DNA from: Streptomyces himalayensis subsp. himalayensis | GTDB taxonomy: Bacteria > Actinomycetota > Actinomycetes > Streptomycetales > Streptomycetaceae | Assembly: GCF_013778455.1 (NCBI RefSeq) | Contig: NZ_JACEHE010000023.1 | Location: 59,968-123,967 of the forward strand | Direction: 5' to 3' | DNA: 64,000 nt | In this document: piece after piece, positions 1-7,262 of the stretch | How the letters are laid out: the number at the start of each line of letters is the position of its first letter | Position numbering within the stretch: position 1 is the stretch's first letter | The notes under the pieces: generated by a model | What the model saw: only the letters and a program-made list of their open reading frames with translations | Told to the model about the DNA's origin: nothing | Database searches by the model: none | Made by a program: the position numbers and the translations under genes

Positions 1-960
1 CGCGGCCGGTGGGGGCTTCGGCTCGCCCTCTCCGACGTACACGGCATCAGCAAGGCCGAGGCGCAGCGGATCGCCGACGGGCAGCCCTACTCCTCGCTGC
101 TCGACTTCTGGGAGCGGGCCAGGCCCAGCAGGCCGGTCGCTGGGCGGCTCGCACAGGTAGGCGCGCTGGACGAGTTCGGCGCCAACCGCCGGGATCTGCA
201 GCTGCACCTGTCCGAACTGCACCGCGGCGCGCACGCCTCGGGCACCTCCCAGCTGCCCCTCGCCGGCGGGCGGAAGACCGCCCCGGCCGGGCTGCCCGAC
301 CTGAGCGCCGCCGAGCGGCTCAGCGCCGAGCTCGGCGTCCTCGGCATGGACGCGTCGCGCCACCTCATGGGCGACTACCAGCAGTTCCTGGACGAGCTGG
401 GCGTGGTCCCGGCACGTCGGCTGCGGACGGCCAGGCACGGCGAGACGGTCCTGGTCGCGGGGGCGAAGGCGGCCACCCAGACGCCGCCGATCCGCTCCGG
501 CAAGCGGGTCATCTTCAGCACCCTCGACGACGGCACGGGCCTGGTCGACCTCGCCTTCTTCGACGACGCCCACGCCACGTGCGCGCACACCGTCTTCCAC
601 TCCTGGCTGCTGCTCGTACGCGGAGTCGTGCAGCGCCGCGGCCCCCGCAGCCTCAGCGTGGTCGGCTCCGCCGCCTGGAACCTCGCCGACCTGCTGGAGC
701 TGCGCCGCGAGGGCGGCCTCGACGCGGTGGCACAGCGGCTGGCCGAGCCCGCGACGGCGGGGGCCCCGGCTACGGAGGAGCCCGGTGAGGGCGGCGGGGG
801 AGAGGCGGAAGGCGACGGCCGTGAGGGCGGCGCGGACGGCCGTCGCATCCGTATGCCCACCGGATACGAGATGCATCCGTGGGCGGATCTGCGTCCGGCG
901 GGCGAAGGCCCGGCGAGCGGACGGAAGTTGTGGCACCAGAGTCCAGGGAGTGCGGGATGA
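1..960 (+). CDS. dnaE2: DnaE2-type error-prone DNA polymerase III alpha subunit, C-terminal part (5' truncated by window)
   Basis: Frame 1 is open from the first base to a TGA at 958-960, leaving about 319 C-terminal residues. The visible part begins with a helix-hairpin-helix-like stretch (HGISKAEAQRIADG) and then an OB-fold-like segment from about residue 145 (VLVAGAKAATQTPP, then DGTGLVDLAFFDD). This order matches the end of bacterial DnaE-type polymerases. The polymerase and PHP domains lie outside the window. DnaE2 is preferred over the replicative DnaE1 because the stop overlaps the start of a Y-family-like gene, the arrangement of the mutagenesis cassette in actinobacteria. Role by family: SOS-linked translesion synthesis. 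The identification rests on C-terminal architecture plus the neighbour. Confidence 0.8.
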   Translation, partial: RGRWGLRLALSDVHGISKAEAQRIADGQPYSSLLDFWERARPSRPVAGRLAQVGALDEFGANRRDLQLHLSELHRGAHASGTSQLPLAGGRKTAPAGLPDLSAAERLSAELGVLGMDASRHLMGDYQQFLDELGVVPARRLRTARHGETVLVAGAKAATQTPPIRSGKRVIFSTLDDGTGLVDLAFFDDAHATCAHTVFHSWLLLVRGVVQRRGPRSLSVVGSAAWNLADLLELRREGGLDAVAQRLAEPATAGAPATEEPGEGGGGEAEGDGREGGADGRRIRMPTGYEMHPWADLRPAGEGPASGRKLWHQSPGSAG

Positions 961-1931
961 CCATCCTGTGTCTGCGTTTCCAGCTGCCCTCGGCGGGCGA
1001 GGCCGTCCTGCCGGGGCTCCTCACGCTGCTCGGAGAGTTCACCCCCGTCGTCGAGGCGGCCCCGCCCGACGCGGCACTCGCGGACCTGGGCGGAGCGGTG
1101 CGGTACTTCGGGCGCGACGCGGCCGAGCTGGCCGCGGTGATACGGGTGCGTGCGCTCGCCCTGTACGGCGTCGACTGTGCGATCGGGGCCGGTCCAGGGC
1201 CGATGCTGGCGCGTATGGCGGCACGCGACGCCGCGCCGGGCGTGACCCGTGTCGTGCCCGAACACCCGGACGCCATCGCCGAGTTCCTCGCCGACAAGCC
1301 GGTCTCGGCGCTCCCCGGGGTCGGTGCCGCGACAGCCCGCACCCTCGGCTCGTACGGGCTCGACACCATCGGCAGGCTCGCTGCCGCACCCCTGTCCACC
1401 GTGCAGCGGCTCGTCGGCGCCCGCGTCGGGCGGGAGCTGCACGAGAAGGCACACGGCATCGACCGGAGCCGCGTCGTCCCGAACGCGGCCGCGCGCTCCC
1501 TGGCCTCCGAACGGACCTTCCCGCGCGACGAGCTGGACCCGTTCCAGCACCGGCGCGCCCTGCTCTCGATCACCGAGGAGCTGGGCGCCCGGCTGCGTGC
1601 GGATGAACAGGTGTGCAGGGTGCTGGCCCTCACCGTGCGCTACGCGGACCGGTCGACGACCACGCGCAGCCGGACACTCCCCGAGCCGACCGCCCACTCG
1701 TCCGCGCTCACCGACGCCGCGTACCGGATGTACGAGGCCCTCGGCCTGCAGCGGGCCCGGGTGCGCGCCGTCGCCCTGCGCGCCGAGGGCCTGGGCCCCG
1801 CCGAGGGCACCGCCCACCAGCTCAGCTTCGACCCGGCGGACGAGAAGGCCCGCCGCTTGGAGGAGGCCGCGGACCGGGCCAGGGCCAGGTTCGGCCCCGG
1901 GGCGGTCAGGCCGGGGACGCTGGCGGCGTAG
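957..1931 (+). CDS. Y-family DNA polymerase-like protein, ImuB-like and probably non-catalytic
   Basis: The ATG at 957 overlaps the dnaE2 stop (ATGA), so the two are translationally coupled. The 324-residue protein keeps a Y-family layout: palm-like N-terminus, a helix-hairpin-helix thumb (SALPGVGAATARTLGSYGL) and a little-finger region. Two acidic positions needed for catalysis are not seen. There is no Asp in the usual N-terminal DMDAF position (here LCLRFQLP), and the usual S-x-D-E-A motif is replaced by PPDAALADLGG. Near the C-terminus, HQLSFDP resembles a beta-clamp binding peptide. Mycobacterial ImuB, which also lacks the active site and bridges DnaE2 to the clamp, is the closest functional model. 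By inference this is the accessory subunit of the same mutasome. Confidence 0.82.
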   Translation: MTILCLRFQLPSAGEAVLPGLLTLLGEFTPVVEAAPPDAALADLGGAVRYFGRDAAELAAVIRVRALALYGVDCAIGAGPGPMLARMAARDAAPGVTRVVPEHPDAIAEFLADKPVSALPGVGAATARTLGSYGLDTIGRLAAAPLSTVQRLVGARVGRELHEKAHGIDRSRVVPNAAARSLASERTFPRDELDPFQHRRALLSITEELGARLRADEQVCRVLALTVRYADRSTTTRSRTLPEPTAHSSALTDAAYRMYEALGLQRARVRAVALRAEGLGPAEGTAHQLSFDPADEKARRLEEAADRARARFGPGAVRPGTLAA

Positions 1932-1933
1932 GG

Positions 1934-2133
1934 CGTCAGTGCGCCCGGGGAGTTCAGGGCGTCCGGGGAGTCAGGGCGTCCGGGGGGTTCAGGGTGTCTC
2001 GGGGGTTCAGGGCGTCCCGAGGTTCAGGGCGTCCCGGGAGTTCATGGCGTCCGGGCGGTTCAGGGCGTCCCGGGGGTTCATGGCGTCCGGGGCAGTTCAG
2101 AGCGCCCGGGGGAGTGCAGAGCGTCCGGGAGGC
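1934..2133. repeat. Tandem array of about eleven imperfect 17-19 bp units
   Basis: The unit is close to TCAGGGCGTCCCGGGGGT, with unit starts near 1954, 1971, 1989, 2007, 2024, 2042, 2060, 2078, 2097 and 2116 and a degenerate unit before them. Some copies carry TCATGGCG. The array fills the whole gap between the convergent Y-family and response-regulator genes. No terminator-like hairpin was recognised in it. Confidence 0.85.
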
Positions 2134-2140
2134 GACGGCC

Positions 2141-2827
2141 TCAGCCCACCCACCGGTAGCGCCGCTCTGGCCGGCCCGTCCTCCCGTACTTGAGCGTCAC
2201 CTGCGCCCGGCCCGTGGACGCGAAGTACTCGAGGTAGCGGCGGGCGCTGACCCGGGACAGACTGCCGGCCTGGGCGCACTCCGAGGCGGACAGGCCGTCC
2301 GGGTGGGCGCGCAGGGTGCGTTCGACCAGTTCCGCGGTGTGCGCCGCCAGGCCCTTCGGCAGCTCGCGTGAGCCGGGCGGGCGGGTGCCGAAGATCTGGT
2401 CGACATCCTCCTGGCGCGCCTCGTCCAGGCCGTCGAGACGGGCCCGCAACGCCGCCACGTGCCGCAACTGCTCCTGCAGCGCCGCCTGGTTGAACGGCTT
2501 GATCAGATAGTGCAGCGCCCCGGCGCGCAAGGCGGCCCGCACCACCTCCGCATCCCGCGCCGCGGTGATGAACAGGACGTCCACCTGAGCCCGTTCCGGA
2601 TCGCGCTCCTCGGCGGCCCGCATCTCGCGCAGTACGCCGATCCCGTCCATGTCGGGCAGATAGACGTCCAGGAGTACGAGGTCAGGGCTCAGCTGCTCCA
2701 CCGCACGCAGCGCCTCCACGCCGCTGTGTGCAACGCCGACGACCGTGAACCCGTCCGTCGCGGACACATAGCGGCTGTGCAGCTTGGCGACCATGAAGTC
2801 GTCGTCCACGACCAGTACCTTCGTCAC
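2141..2827 (-). CDS. CitB/DcuR-type two-component response regulator
   Basis: 228 residues with a GTG start. The receiver domain (1-120) shows the acidic pocket D8-D10, phospho-acceptor D54 (VLLDVYLPDMDG), T88 and K110 followed by Pro. The C-terminal 65 residues form a helix-turn-helix (LSASECAQAGSLSRVSARRYLEYF) like that of CitB/DcuR regulators of organic-acid uptake. It is divergent from tctCBA, so control of that operon is the natural inference. No sensor kinase gene is adjacent on either side. The partner must lie elsewhere or be missing. The divergent promoter region holds a large inverted repeat, described separately. Confidence 0.92.
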   Translation of the reverse strand: MTKVLVVDDDFMVAKLHSRYVSATDGFTVVGVAHSGVEALRAVEQLSPDLVLLDVYLPDMDGIGVLREMRAAEERDPERAQVDVLFITAARDAEVVRAALRAGALHYLIKPFNQAALQEQLRHVAALRARLDGLDEARQEDVDQIFGTRPPGSRELPKGLAAHTAELVERTLRAHPDGLSASECAQAGSLSRVSARRYLEYFASTGRAQVTLKYGRTGRPERRYRWVG

Positions 2828-2911
2828 CGCCGCAGGCTATGGGCCCGACCACAAGGACCACAACGTTCCTTGCTTGCGGAAGAGAGACAGCTCGTTAACA
2901 CACGGGCAACA

Positions 2912-2972
2912 TGTGGGCCACCTCACTCGGATCCACGACTCCCCCGAGCGGATCCGGGTGAGGTGTCCCACA
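2912..2972. promoter_or_regulatory. 23-bp imperfect inverted repeat in the tctC/response-regulator promoter region
   Basis: The left arm 2912-2934 and right arm 2950-2972 match at 21 of 23 positions, around a 15-base loop. The arms run TGTGGG..CACCTCAC.CGGATCC inward. It lies about 90 bases before tctC and about 85 before the regulator. It could be a regulator operator (two DNA-bound dimers) or a leader hairpin. The sequence alone does not decide. Confidence 0.6.
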
Positions 2973-3063
2973 CGAGGATCTCCGTTCTCCCCGTTCACCA
3001 CGGATTCCCCCACAAACGGAACCCGTCCCCATACCGACGACGTACCGACAGGTGGTGGCACAC

Positions 3064-4047
3064 GTGCGGCTGCGCACTCCCCTCGCCCTGCTCGGGGCCG
3101 CGGTGCTCGTGCTCGCGGGACCGCCGCTGCTGACGACCGGCAGCGGCGCCGAGACCGGCACACAGATCCCCGGCCTGCGCTTCATGGTCCCCAACACGCC
3201 CGGCGGCGGCTACGACATCACGGCCCGCACCGCCGCCAAGAACGCCGAGGACGCCGGGCTCACCCACAACATCGAGGTGTTCAACCTGCCCGGCGCAGGC
3301 GGCACCGTCGGCCTCACCCGGCTCGTCGGCGAGCACGGCAACGGCAAGCTCGCCATGTCCATGGGCCTCGGTGTCGTAGGAGCCGTACGCTCCAACCACG
3401 CGCCGACAACGCTCGCCGAGACCACACCGATCGCCCGCCTCACCGAGGAGCAGGACGTCGTCGTGGTCGCCAAGGACTCCCCGTACCAGACGATCGACCA
3501 GCTGATCGAAGCCTGGAAAGAGGACCCGGGCAAGCTGCCCGTCGGCGGCGGCTCCTCGCCCGGCGGGCCCGACCATCTGGCGCCCATGCTGATGGCGCGC
3601 GCCGCCGGGATCGCCCCGAAGGACGTCAACTACATCCCCTTCGACGGCGGCGGCGAACTCCTCGCATCCATCCTCGGCAACAAGGTCGCCTTCGGCGTCT
3701 CGGGCGTCGGCGAATACCTCGACCAGATCAAGTCGGGAGAGCTGCGGCTGCTCGCCGTCACCGGGCCCGAGCGGGTCGACGGGCTGGACGCGCCCACCCT
3801 CAAGGAGTCCGGCTACGACGTCGACTTCACCAACTGGCGCGGCATCGTCGCCCCTCCCGGCCTCTCCGACGCCGAACGCGACAAGCTCACCAACCTCATC
3901 ACCAAGCTGCACGACTCTCCCGAATGGCAGGAGTCCCTCAAGAAGAACGGCTGGGACGACGCCTTCCTGACCGGCGACAAGTTCGGCGCCTTCCTGGACG
4001 CCCAGGACAAGCGCGTGGTTTCGGTGCTGAAGGAGCTCGGACTGTGA
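3064..4047 (+). CDS. tctC: TctC-like tricarboxylate-binding protein (extracytoplasmic)
   Basis: 327 residues from GTG 3064, chosen because AGGTGG at 3050-3055 gives an 8-base spacing. In-frame GTGs at 3052 and 3055 overlap that ribosome site. The N-terminus is a Sec leader (RLRTPLALLGAAVLVLAG). The mature part has the Bug/TctC fingerprint PGGGYDITAR and FDGGGELLASILG. Length is normal for the family. The family captures citrate or other carboxylates outside the membrane and hands them to TctA/TctB. No lipobox is visible, so how the protein stays at the surface is unclear. The stop overlaps the tctB start by 4 bases. Confidence 0.93.
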   Translation: MRLRTPLALLGAAVLVLAGPPLLTTGSGAETGTQIPGLRFMVPNTPGGGYDITARTAAKNAEDAGLTHNIEVFNLPGAGGTVGLTRLVGEHGNGKLAMSMGLGVVGAVRSNHAPTTLAETTPIARLTEEQDVVVVAKDSPYQTIDQLIEAWKEDPGKLPVGGGSSPGGPDHLAPMLMARAAGIAPKDVNYIPFDGGGELLASILGNKVAFGVSGVGEYLDQIKSGELRLLAVTGPERVDGLDAPTLKESGYDVDFTNWRGIVAPPGLSDAERDKLTNLITKLHDSPEWQESLKKNGWDDAFLTGDKFGAFLDAQDKRVVSVLKELGL

Positions 4048-4580
4048 CGACGACGCAGACACCGGAACGTACCGAGGCGGGGGAGCGCCGCTCCTGGCTG
4101 CGCGAGCACTCCGAACTCGGCGTGTGCGCCCTGCTGCTCGCACTGGGCGTACTCGTCCTCACCGACGCCCTCACGATGGACGTCGACATCGCCCAGCGCG
4201 GGCCCATCGGCCCCAAGACCGTGCCGATCGTGGTCGGCATCGGTCTGCTCGTGATCGCCGCCCTCCTCGCCGTCGACGTGCTGCGCGGCGGTAGCGGACA
4301 GGCCGAGACCGGCGAGGACATCGACCTGTCCGAACCCGCCGACTGGCGCACGGTCCTGCTCCTGGCCGGGGTCTTCCTCGCCACGGCCGTCCTCATCGAA
4401 CCGCTCGGCTTCCCCGTCGCGGGCGCGCTGCTCTTCTGGGGCGCGGCCTTCGCCCTCGGCAGCCGGCGCATCGACCGCGACCCGCTGATCGCCGCCGGGC
4501 TGTCACTGATCACGTACGTCGTCTTCAACAACCTGCTCGGAGTGCCGCTGCCCGGCGGCCCGCTGATGGGAGCGCTGTGA
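4044..4580 (+). CDS. tctB: TctB-like small membrane subunit of tripartite tricarboxylate transporter
   Basis: 178 residues. GTG 4044 sits inside the tctC stop (GTGA), so translation is coupled. Four hydrophobic segments are visible (GVCALLLALGVLVLTDAL, PIVVGIGLLVIAALLAV, VLLLAGVFLATAVLI and LIAAGLSLITYVVFNNLL), the pattern of TctB. An acidic linker (TGEDIDLSEPADW) separates the second and third. TctB has no known catalytic residues. It supports the large TctA subunit. It ends 1 base before tctA. Confidence 0.9.
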   Translation: MTTTQTPERTEAGERRSWLREHSELGVCALLLALGVLVLTDALTMDVDIAQRGPIGPKTVPIVVGIGLLVIAALLAVDVLRGGSGQAETGEDIDLSEPADWRTVLLLAGVFLATAVLIEPLGFPVAGALLFWGAAFALGSRRIDRDPLIAAGLSLITYVVFNNLLGVPLPGGPLMGAL

Positions 4581-4581
4581 G

Positions 4582-6078
4582 ATGAACGCCCTCAACTCCC
4601 TTCTCGACGGCTTCGGTACGGCCCTCACCCCGCTGAACCTGCTCTGGGCCGCCATCGGCGTGCTCCTCGGCACCGCGATCGGCGTACTGCCCGGCATCGG
4701 CCCGGCGATGGCGGTCGCGCTCCTGCTCCCCGTGACATACGGCCTGGACCCGACGGGCGCGTTCATCATGTTCGCGGGCATCTACTACGGAGCGATGTTC
4801 GGCGGTTCGACCACCTCCATCCTCCTCAACACCCCCGGCGAGAGCGCCGCCGTCGTCGCCGCGATGGAAGGCAACCCGATGGCCAAGGCCGGGCGCGGCG
4901 CCCAGGCTCTCGCGGCGGCCGCCATCGGACACTTCGCGGGCGGCATGATCGGCACGATCCTGCTGGTCGCGCTTGCGCCGACGGTCGCCGAACTCGCCGT
5001 CGACATCGGCGCGCCCGACTACTTCGCCATCATGGTCCTTGCGTTCATCGCGGTGACGTCCGTGCTCGGCTCCTCCCGTATCCGCGGAATGGCATCGCTG
5101 CTGATCGGCCTCACCCTCGGCCTCGTCGGCCTCGACCAGATGACGGGCCAGCAGCGGCTCACCTTCGGCTCGCTCCAACTCGCCGACGGCATCGACGTGG
5201 TGATCGTCGCGGTCGGCCTCTTCGCGATCGGCGAGGCCCTGTGGGTGGCCGCGCATCTGCGCCGCACGCCCGGCGAACCGATTCCCGTCGGCCGCCCCTG
5301 GCTGGGCCGCGACGACGTCCGGCGCACCTGGAAGTCCTGGCTGCGCGGCCCTGTCATCGGCTTTCCGTTCGGCGCGATCCCGGCGGGCGGCGCGGAGATC
5401 CCGACGTTCCTGTCGTACGTGACGGAGAAGCGGCTGTCGAAGCACAAGGAGGAGTGGGGCAAGGGCGCGATCGAAGGCGTCGCGGGACCGGAGTCGGCGT
5501 CGTCGGCCTCCGCGGCCGGAACGCTCGTCTCCATGCTGACACTCGGCCTGCCCACCACCGCCGTCGCCGCTGTGATGCTCGCCGCCTTCCAGCAGTACGG
5601 CATCCAGCCCGGACCGCTCCTCTTCGAACGCGAACCGGAGCTGGTGTGGGGCCTGATCGCCTCGCTGTTCGTCGGCATGGTGCTGCTGCTCGCCCTGAAC
5701 CTGCCGCTGGCACCGCTCTGGGCGAAGCTGCTGCGTATCCCGCGGCCGTATCTGTACGCGGGAATCCTGTTCTTCGCGGCGGTCGGCGCGTACGCGGTCG
5801 GCGGCGAGGTCATCGACCTGGTGATCCTGCTACTCATCGGCCTCATCGGCTTCGGCATGCGGCGCTACGGGCTGCCGGTGCTGCCCGCCGTCATCGGCGT
5901 CATCCTCGGCCCGAGCGCCGAACAACAACTGCGGCGCGCTCTGCAGATCAGCGACGGCAGCGTGACGGGCCTGGTCAACACGCCCTTCTCGGTGACGGTG
6001 TACGCGGTGATCGTGGTCATCGTCGCCTGGCCGCTGGTGAAGAGGCTGGTGGGACGACGCCGTACCGAGGCGGCCTGA
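4582..6078 (+). CDS. tctA: TctA-like large membrane subunit of tripartite tricarboxylate transporter
   Basis: 498 residues, the usual size, with about 12 membrane segments. Family signatures are GVLPGIGPAMAVALLLP near residue 35, YGAMFGGSTTSILLNTPGE near 75 and the second-half repeat FGAIPAGGAEIPTFLSY near 265. It forms the cation-coupled substrate channel. The start lies one base after the tctB stop, so tctCBA is a single operon ending at a strong hairpin (6107-6158). Substrate (citrate, tartrate, phthalate or other) cannot be told from the sequence. Confidence 0.95.
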   Translation: MNALNSLLDGFGTALTPLNLLWAAIGVLLGTAIGVLPGIGPAMAVALLLPVTYGLDPTGAFIMFAGIYYGAMFGGSTTSILLNTPGESAAVVAAMEGNPMAKAGRGAQALAAAAIGHFAGGMIGTILLVALAPTVAELAVDIGAPDYFAIMVLAFIAVTSVLGSSRIRGMASLLIGLTLGLVGLDQMTGQQRLTFGSLQLADGIDVVIVAVGLFAIGEALWVAAHLRRTPGEPIPVGRPWLGRDDVRRTWKSWLRGPVIGFPFGAIPAGGAEIPTFLSYVTEKRLSKHKEEWGKGAIEGVAGPESASSASAAGTLVSMLTLGLPTTAVAAVMLAAFQQYGIQPGPLLFEREPELVWGLIASLFVGMVLLLALNLPLAPLWAKLLRIPRPYLYAGILFFAAVGAYAVGGEVIDLVILLLIGLIGFGMRRYGLPVLPAVIGVILGPSAEQQLRRALQISDGSVTGLVNTPFSVTVYAVIVVIVAWPLVKRLVGRRRTEAA

Positions 6079-6106
6079 CGGACGGCATCGCCTCCGGCTC
6101 GCCTGC

Positions 6107-6158
6107 GAACCCGATGGGGCCCGTCACCGGTGGTCTGGTGACGGGCCCCATCGGGTTC
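6107..6158 (+). terminator. Perfect 22-bp stem terminator after tctA
   Basis: Arms 6107-6128 and 6137-6158 are perfectly complementary around an 8-base loop (GGTGGTCT). The stem starts GAACCCGATGGGG. It lacks a long T-run, as is common in Streptomyces. It lies 29 bases after the tctA stop and should block read-through into the hydrolase gene. Confidence 0.88.
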
Positions 6159-6279
6159 CGGCCCAGCCGTCGGCGGATCCGGTACCGCCTGAAGATTTTT
6201 TCGGCGGGGATGTCACAGCGGCCGGGGCGGCTGTGTCCAACCAAGTAAACGCAGACGCGGTTCACATCGGGAGGACACA

Positions 6280-7152
6280 GTGATCAAGGCAAGTGTCGAG
6301 GTCCACGATTCGTTCATGGCCTATGTCGAGGCCGGCACGGGCGGCGTCCCGGTCGTTTTCCTGCACGGCAATCCCACGTCGTCGTACCTGTGGCGCAAGG
6401 TCATCCCGCACGTGGCTGACCAGGCACGGTGCCTGGCGCCGGACCTGATCGGGATGGGCGACTCCGGGAAGCCCGACATCGGCTACCGCTTCGACGACCA
6501 CGCCCGGTATCTGGACGCCTGGTTCGACGCGCTCGGCCTGGAGGAGGTCGTGATCGTCGGTCATGACTGGGGCGGGGCGCTGGGCATGGACTGGGCCGTC
6601 CGGCATCCGGGGCGGGTACGGGGCGTGGCGCTGATCGAGACGTTTCTGCGGCCGTTGCGCTGGGAGGAGTTCCCGCCGCAGGGCGCCGAGTTGTTCCGGT
6701 CGTTCCGCTCCCCGGAGGGAGAGGTGAAGATCCTCGAGAACAACATGTTCATCGAGTTCAACCTCCCCTTCGGGGTGACCAGCGGACTCGCGGCCGAGGA
6801 CCACGACGTCTACCGCGCGCCGTATCCCGACCCGGCCTCGCGCAAGCCGCTCCTGGTGTGGCCGCGCGAGATCCCCATCGACGGCGAACCGGCCGACGTG
6901 CACGAGCGCATGCTGTCCTACGGCCGTTGGATGGGGGACACTCCCGAGGTGCCGAAGCTCGTGATGACCGTCGAGCCCGGTGTGGGGATGGGGTCGCCGG
7001 AGATGGCCGCGTGGGTCAAGGACACGTTTGCGAGCGTCGAGCTCGAGTCGGTCGGACCGGGCGGGCACCACGCCCCGGAGGACCAGCCGGACGCCATCGG
7101 ATGGGCGGTCGCCCGCTGGCTGCGCCGACATGAGGTGACGACGAAGCCGTGA
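6280..7152 (+). CDS. Haloalkane dehalogenase-like alpha/beta hydrolase (HLD-II type)
   Basis: 290 residues from GTG 6280 with GGGAGG 6 bases upstream. It has the alpha/beta-hydrolase core and most marks of subfamily II haloalkane dehalogenases: N31 and the HGNPTSSYLWR motif, nucleophile D96 in GHDWGG with halide-contacting W97, acid E120 (ALIETFLRP) and base H263 (GPGGHHAPEDQP). These equal Asn41, Asp106-Trp107, Glu130 and His272 of the Rhodococcus enzyme DhaA. The reaction would be hydrolytic carbon-halogen cleavage. The natural substrate in Streptomyces is unknown. Its stop overlaps the next gene (GTGA). Confidence 0.9.
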   Translation: MIKASVEVHDSFMAYVEAGTGGVPVVFLHGNPTSSYLWRKVIPHVADQARCLAPDLIGMGDSGKPDIGYRFDDHARYLDAWFDALGLEEVVIVGHDWGGALGMDWAVRHPGRVRGVALIETFLRPLRWEEFPPQGAELFRSFRSPEGEVKILENNMFIEFNLPFGVTSGLAAEDHDVYRAPYPDPASRKPLLVWPREIPIDGEPADVHERMLSYGRWMGDTPEVPKLVMTVEPGVGMGSPEMAAWVKDTFASVELESVGPGGHHAPEDQPDAIGWAVARWLRRHEVTTKP

Positions 7153-7262
7153 GCAGCGAAGATGCCGTGCGCCGTGCAGATGCCGTGCGCAGCCATGGAG
7201 CCGTGAGTAGCGAAGACGTCGTGCGCAGCGATGGAGCCATGAGTAGCGAAGACGCCGTGAGC
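7149..7262 (+). repeat. 36-bp in-frame coding repeat at the start of the ECF sigma gene
   Basis: About three copies of a 36-base unit encoding (V/M)SSED(A/V)VRSxGA. Each begins with a GTG or ATG. The copies are diverged, so this is not a very recent duplication. Confidence 0.75.

Noticed and set aside
375..1817. 480-residue bottom-strand frame opposite dnaE2 and the Y-family gene
   Set aside because: A shadow frame in high-GC DNA. The top strand carries recognisable conserved domains.
2784..4580. 598-residue reading of the tctB frame starting at 2784
   Set aside because: The part before 4044 is out of frame with tctC and has shadow composition. The tctB start overlaps the tctC stop.
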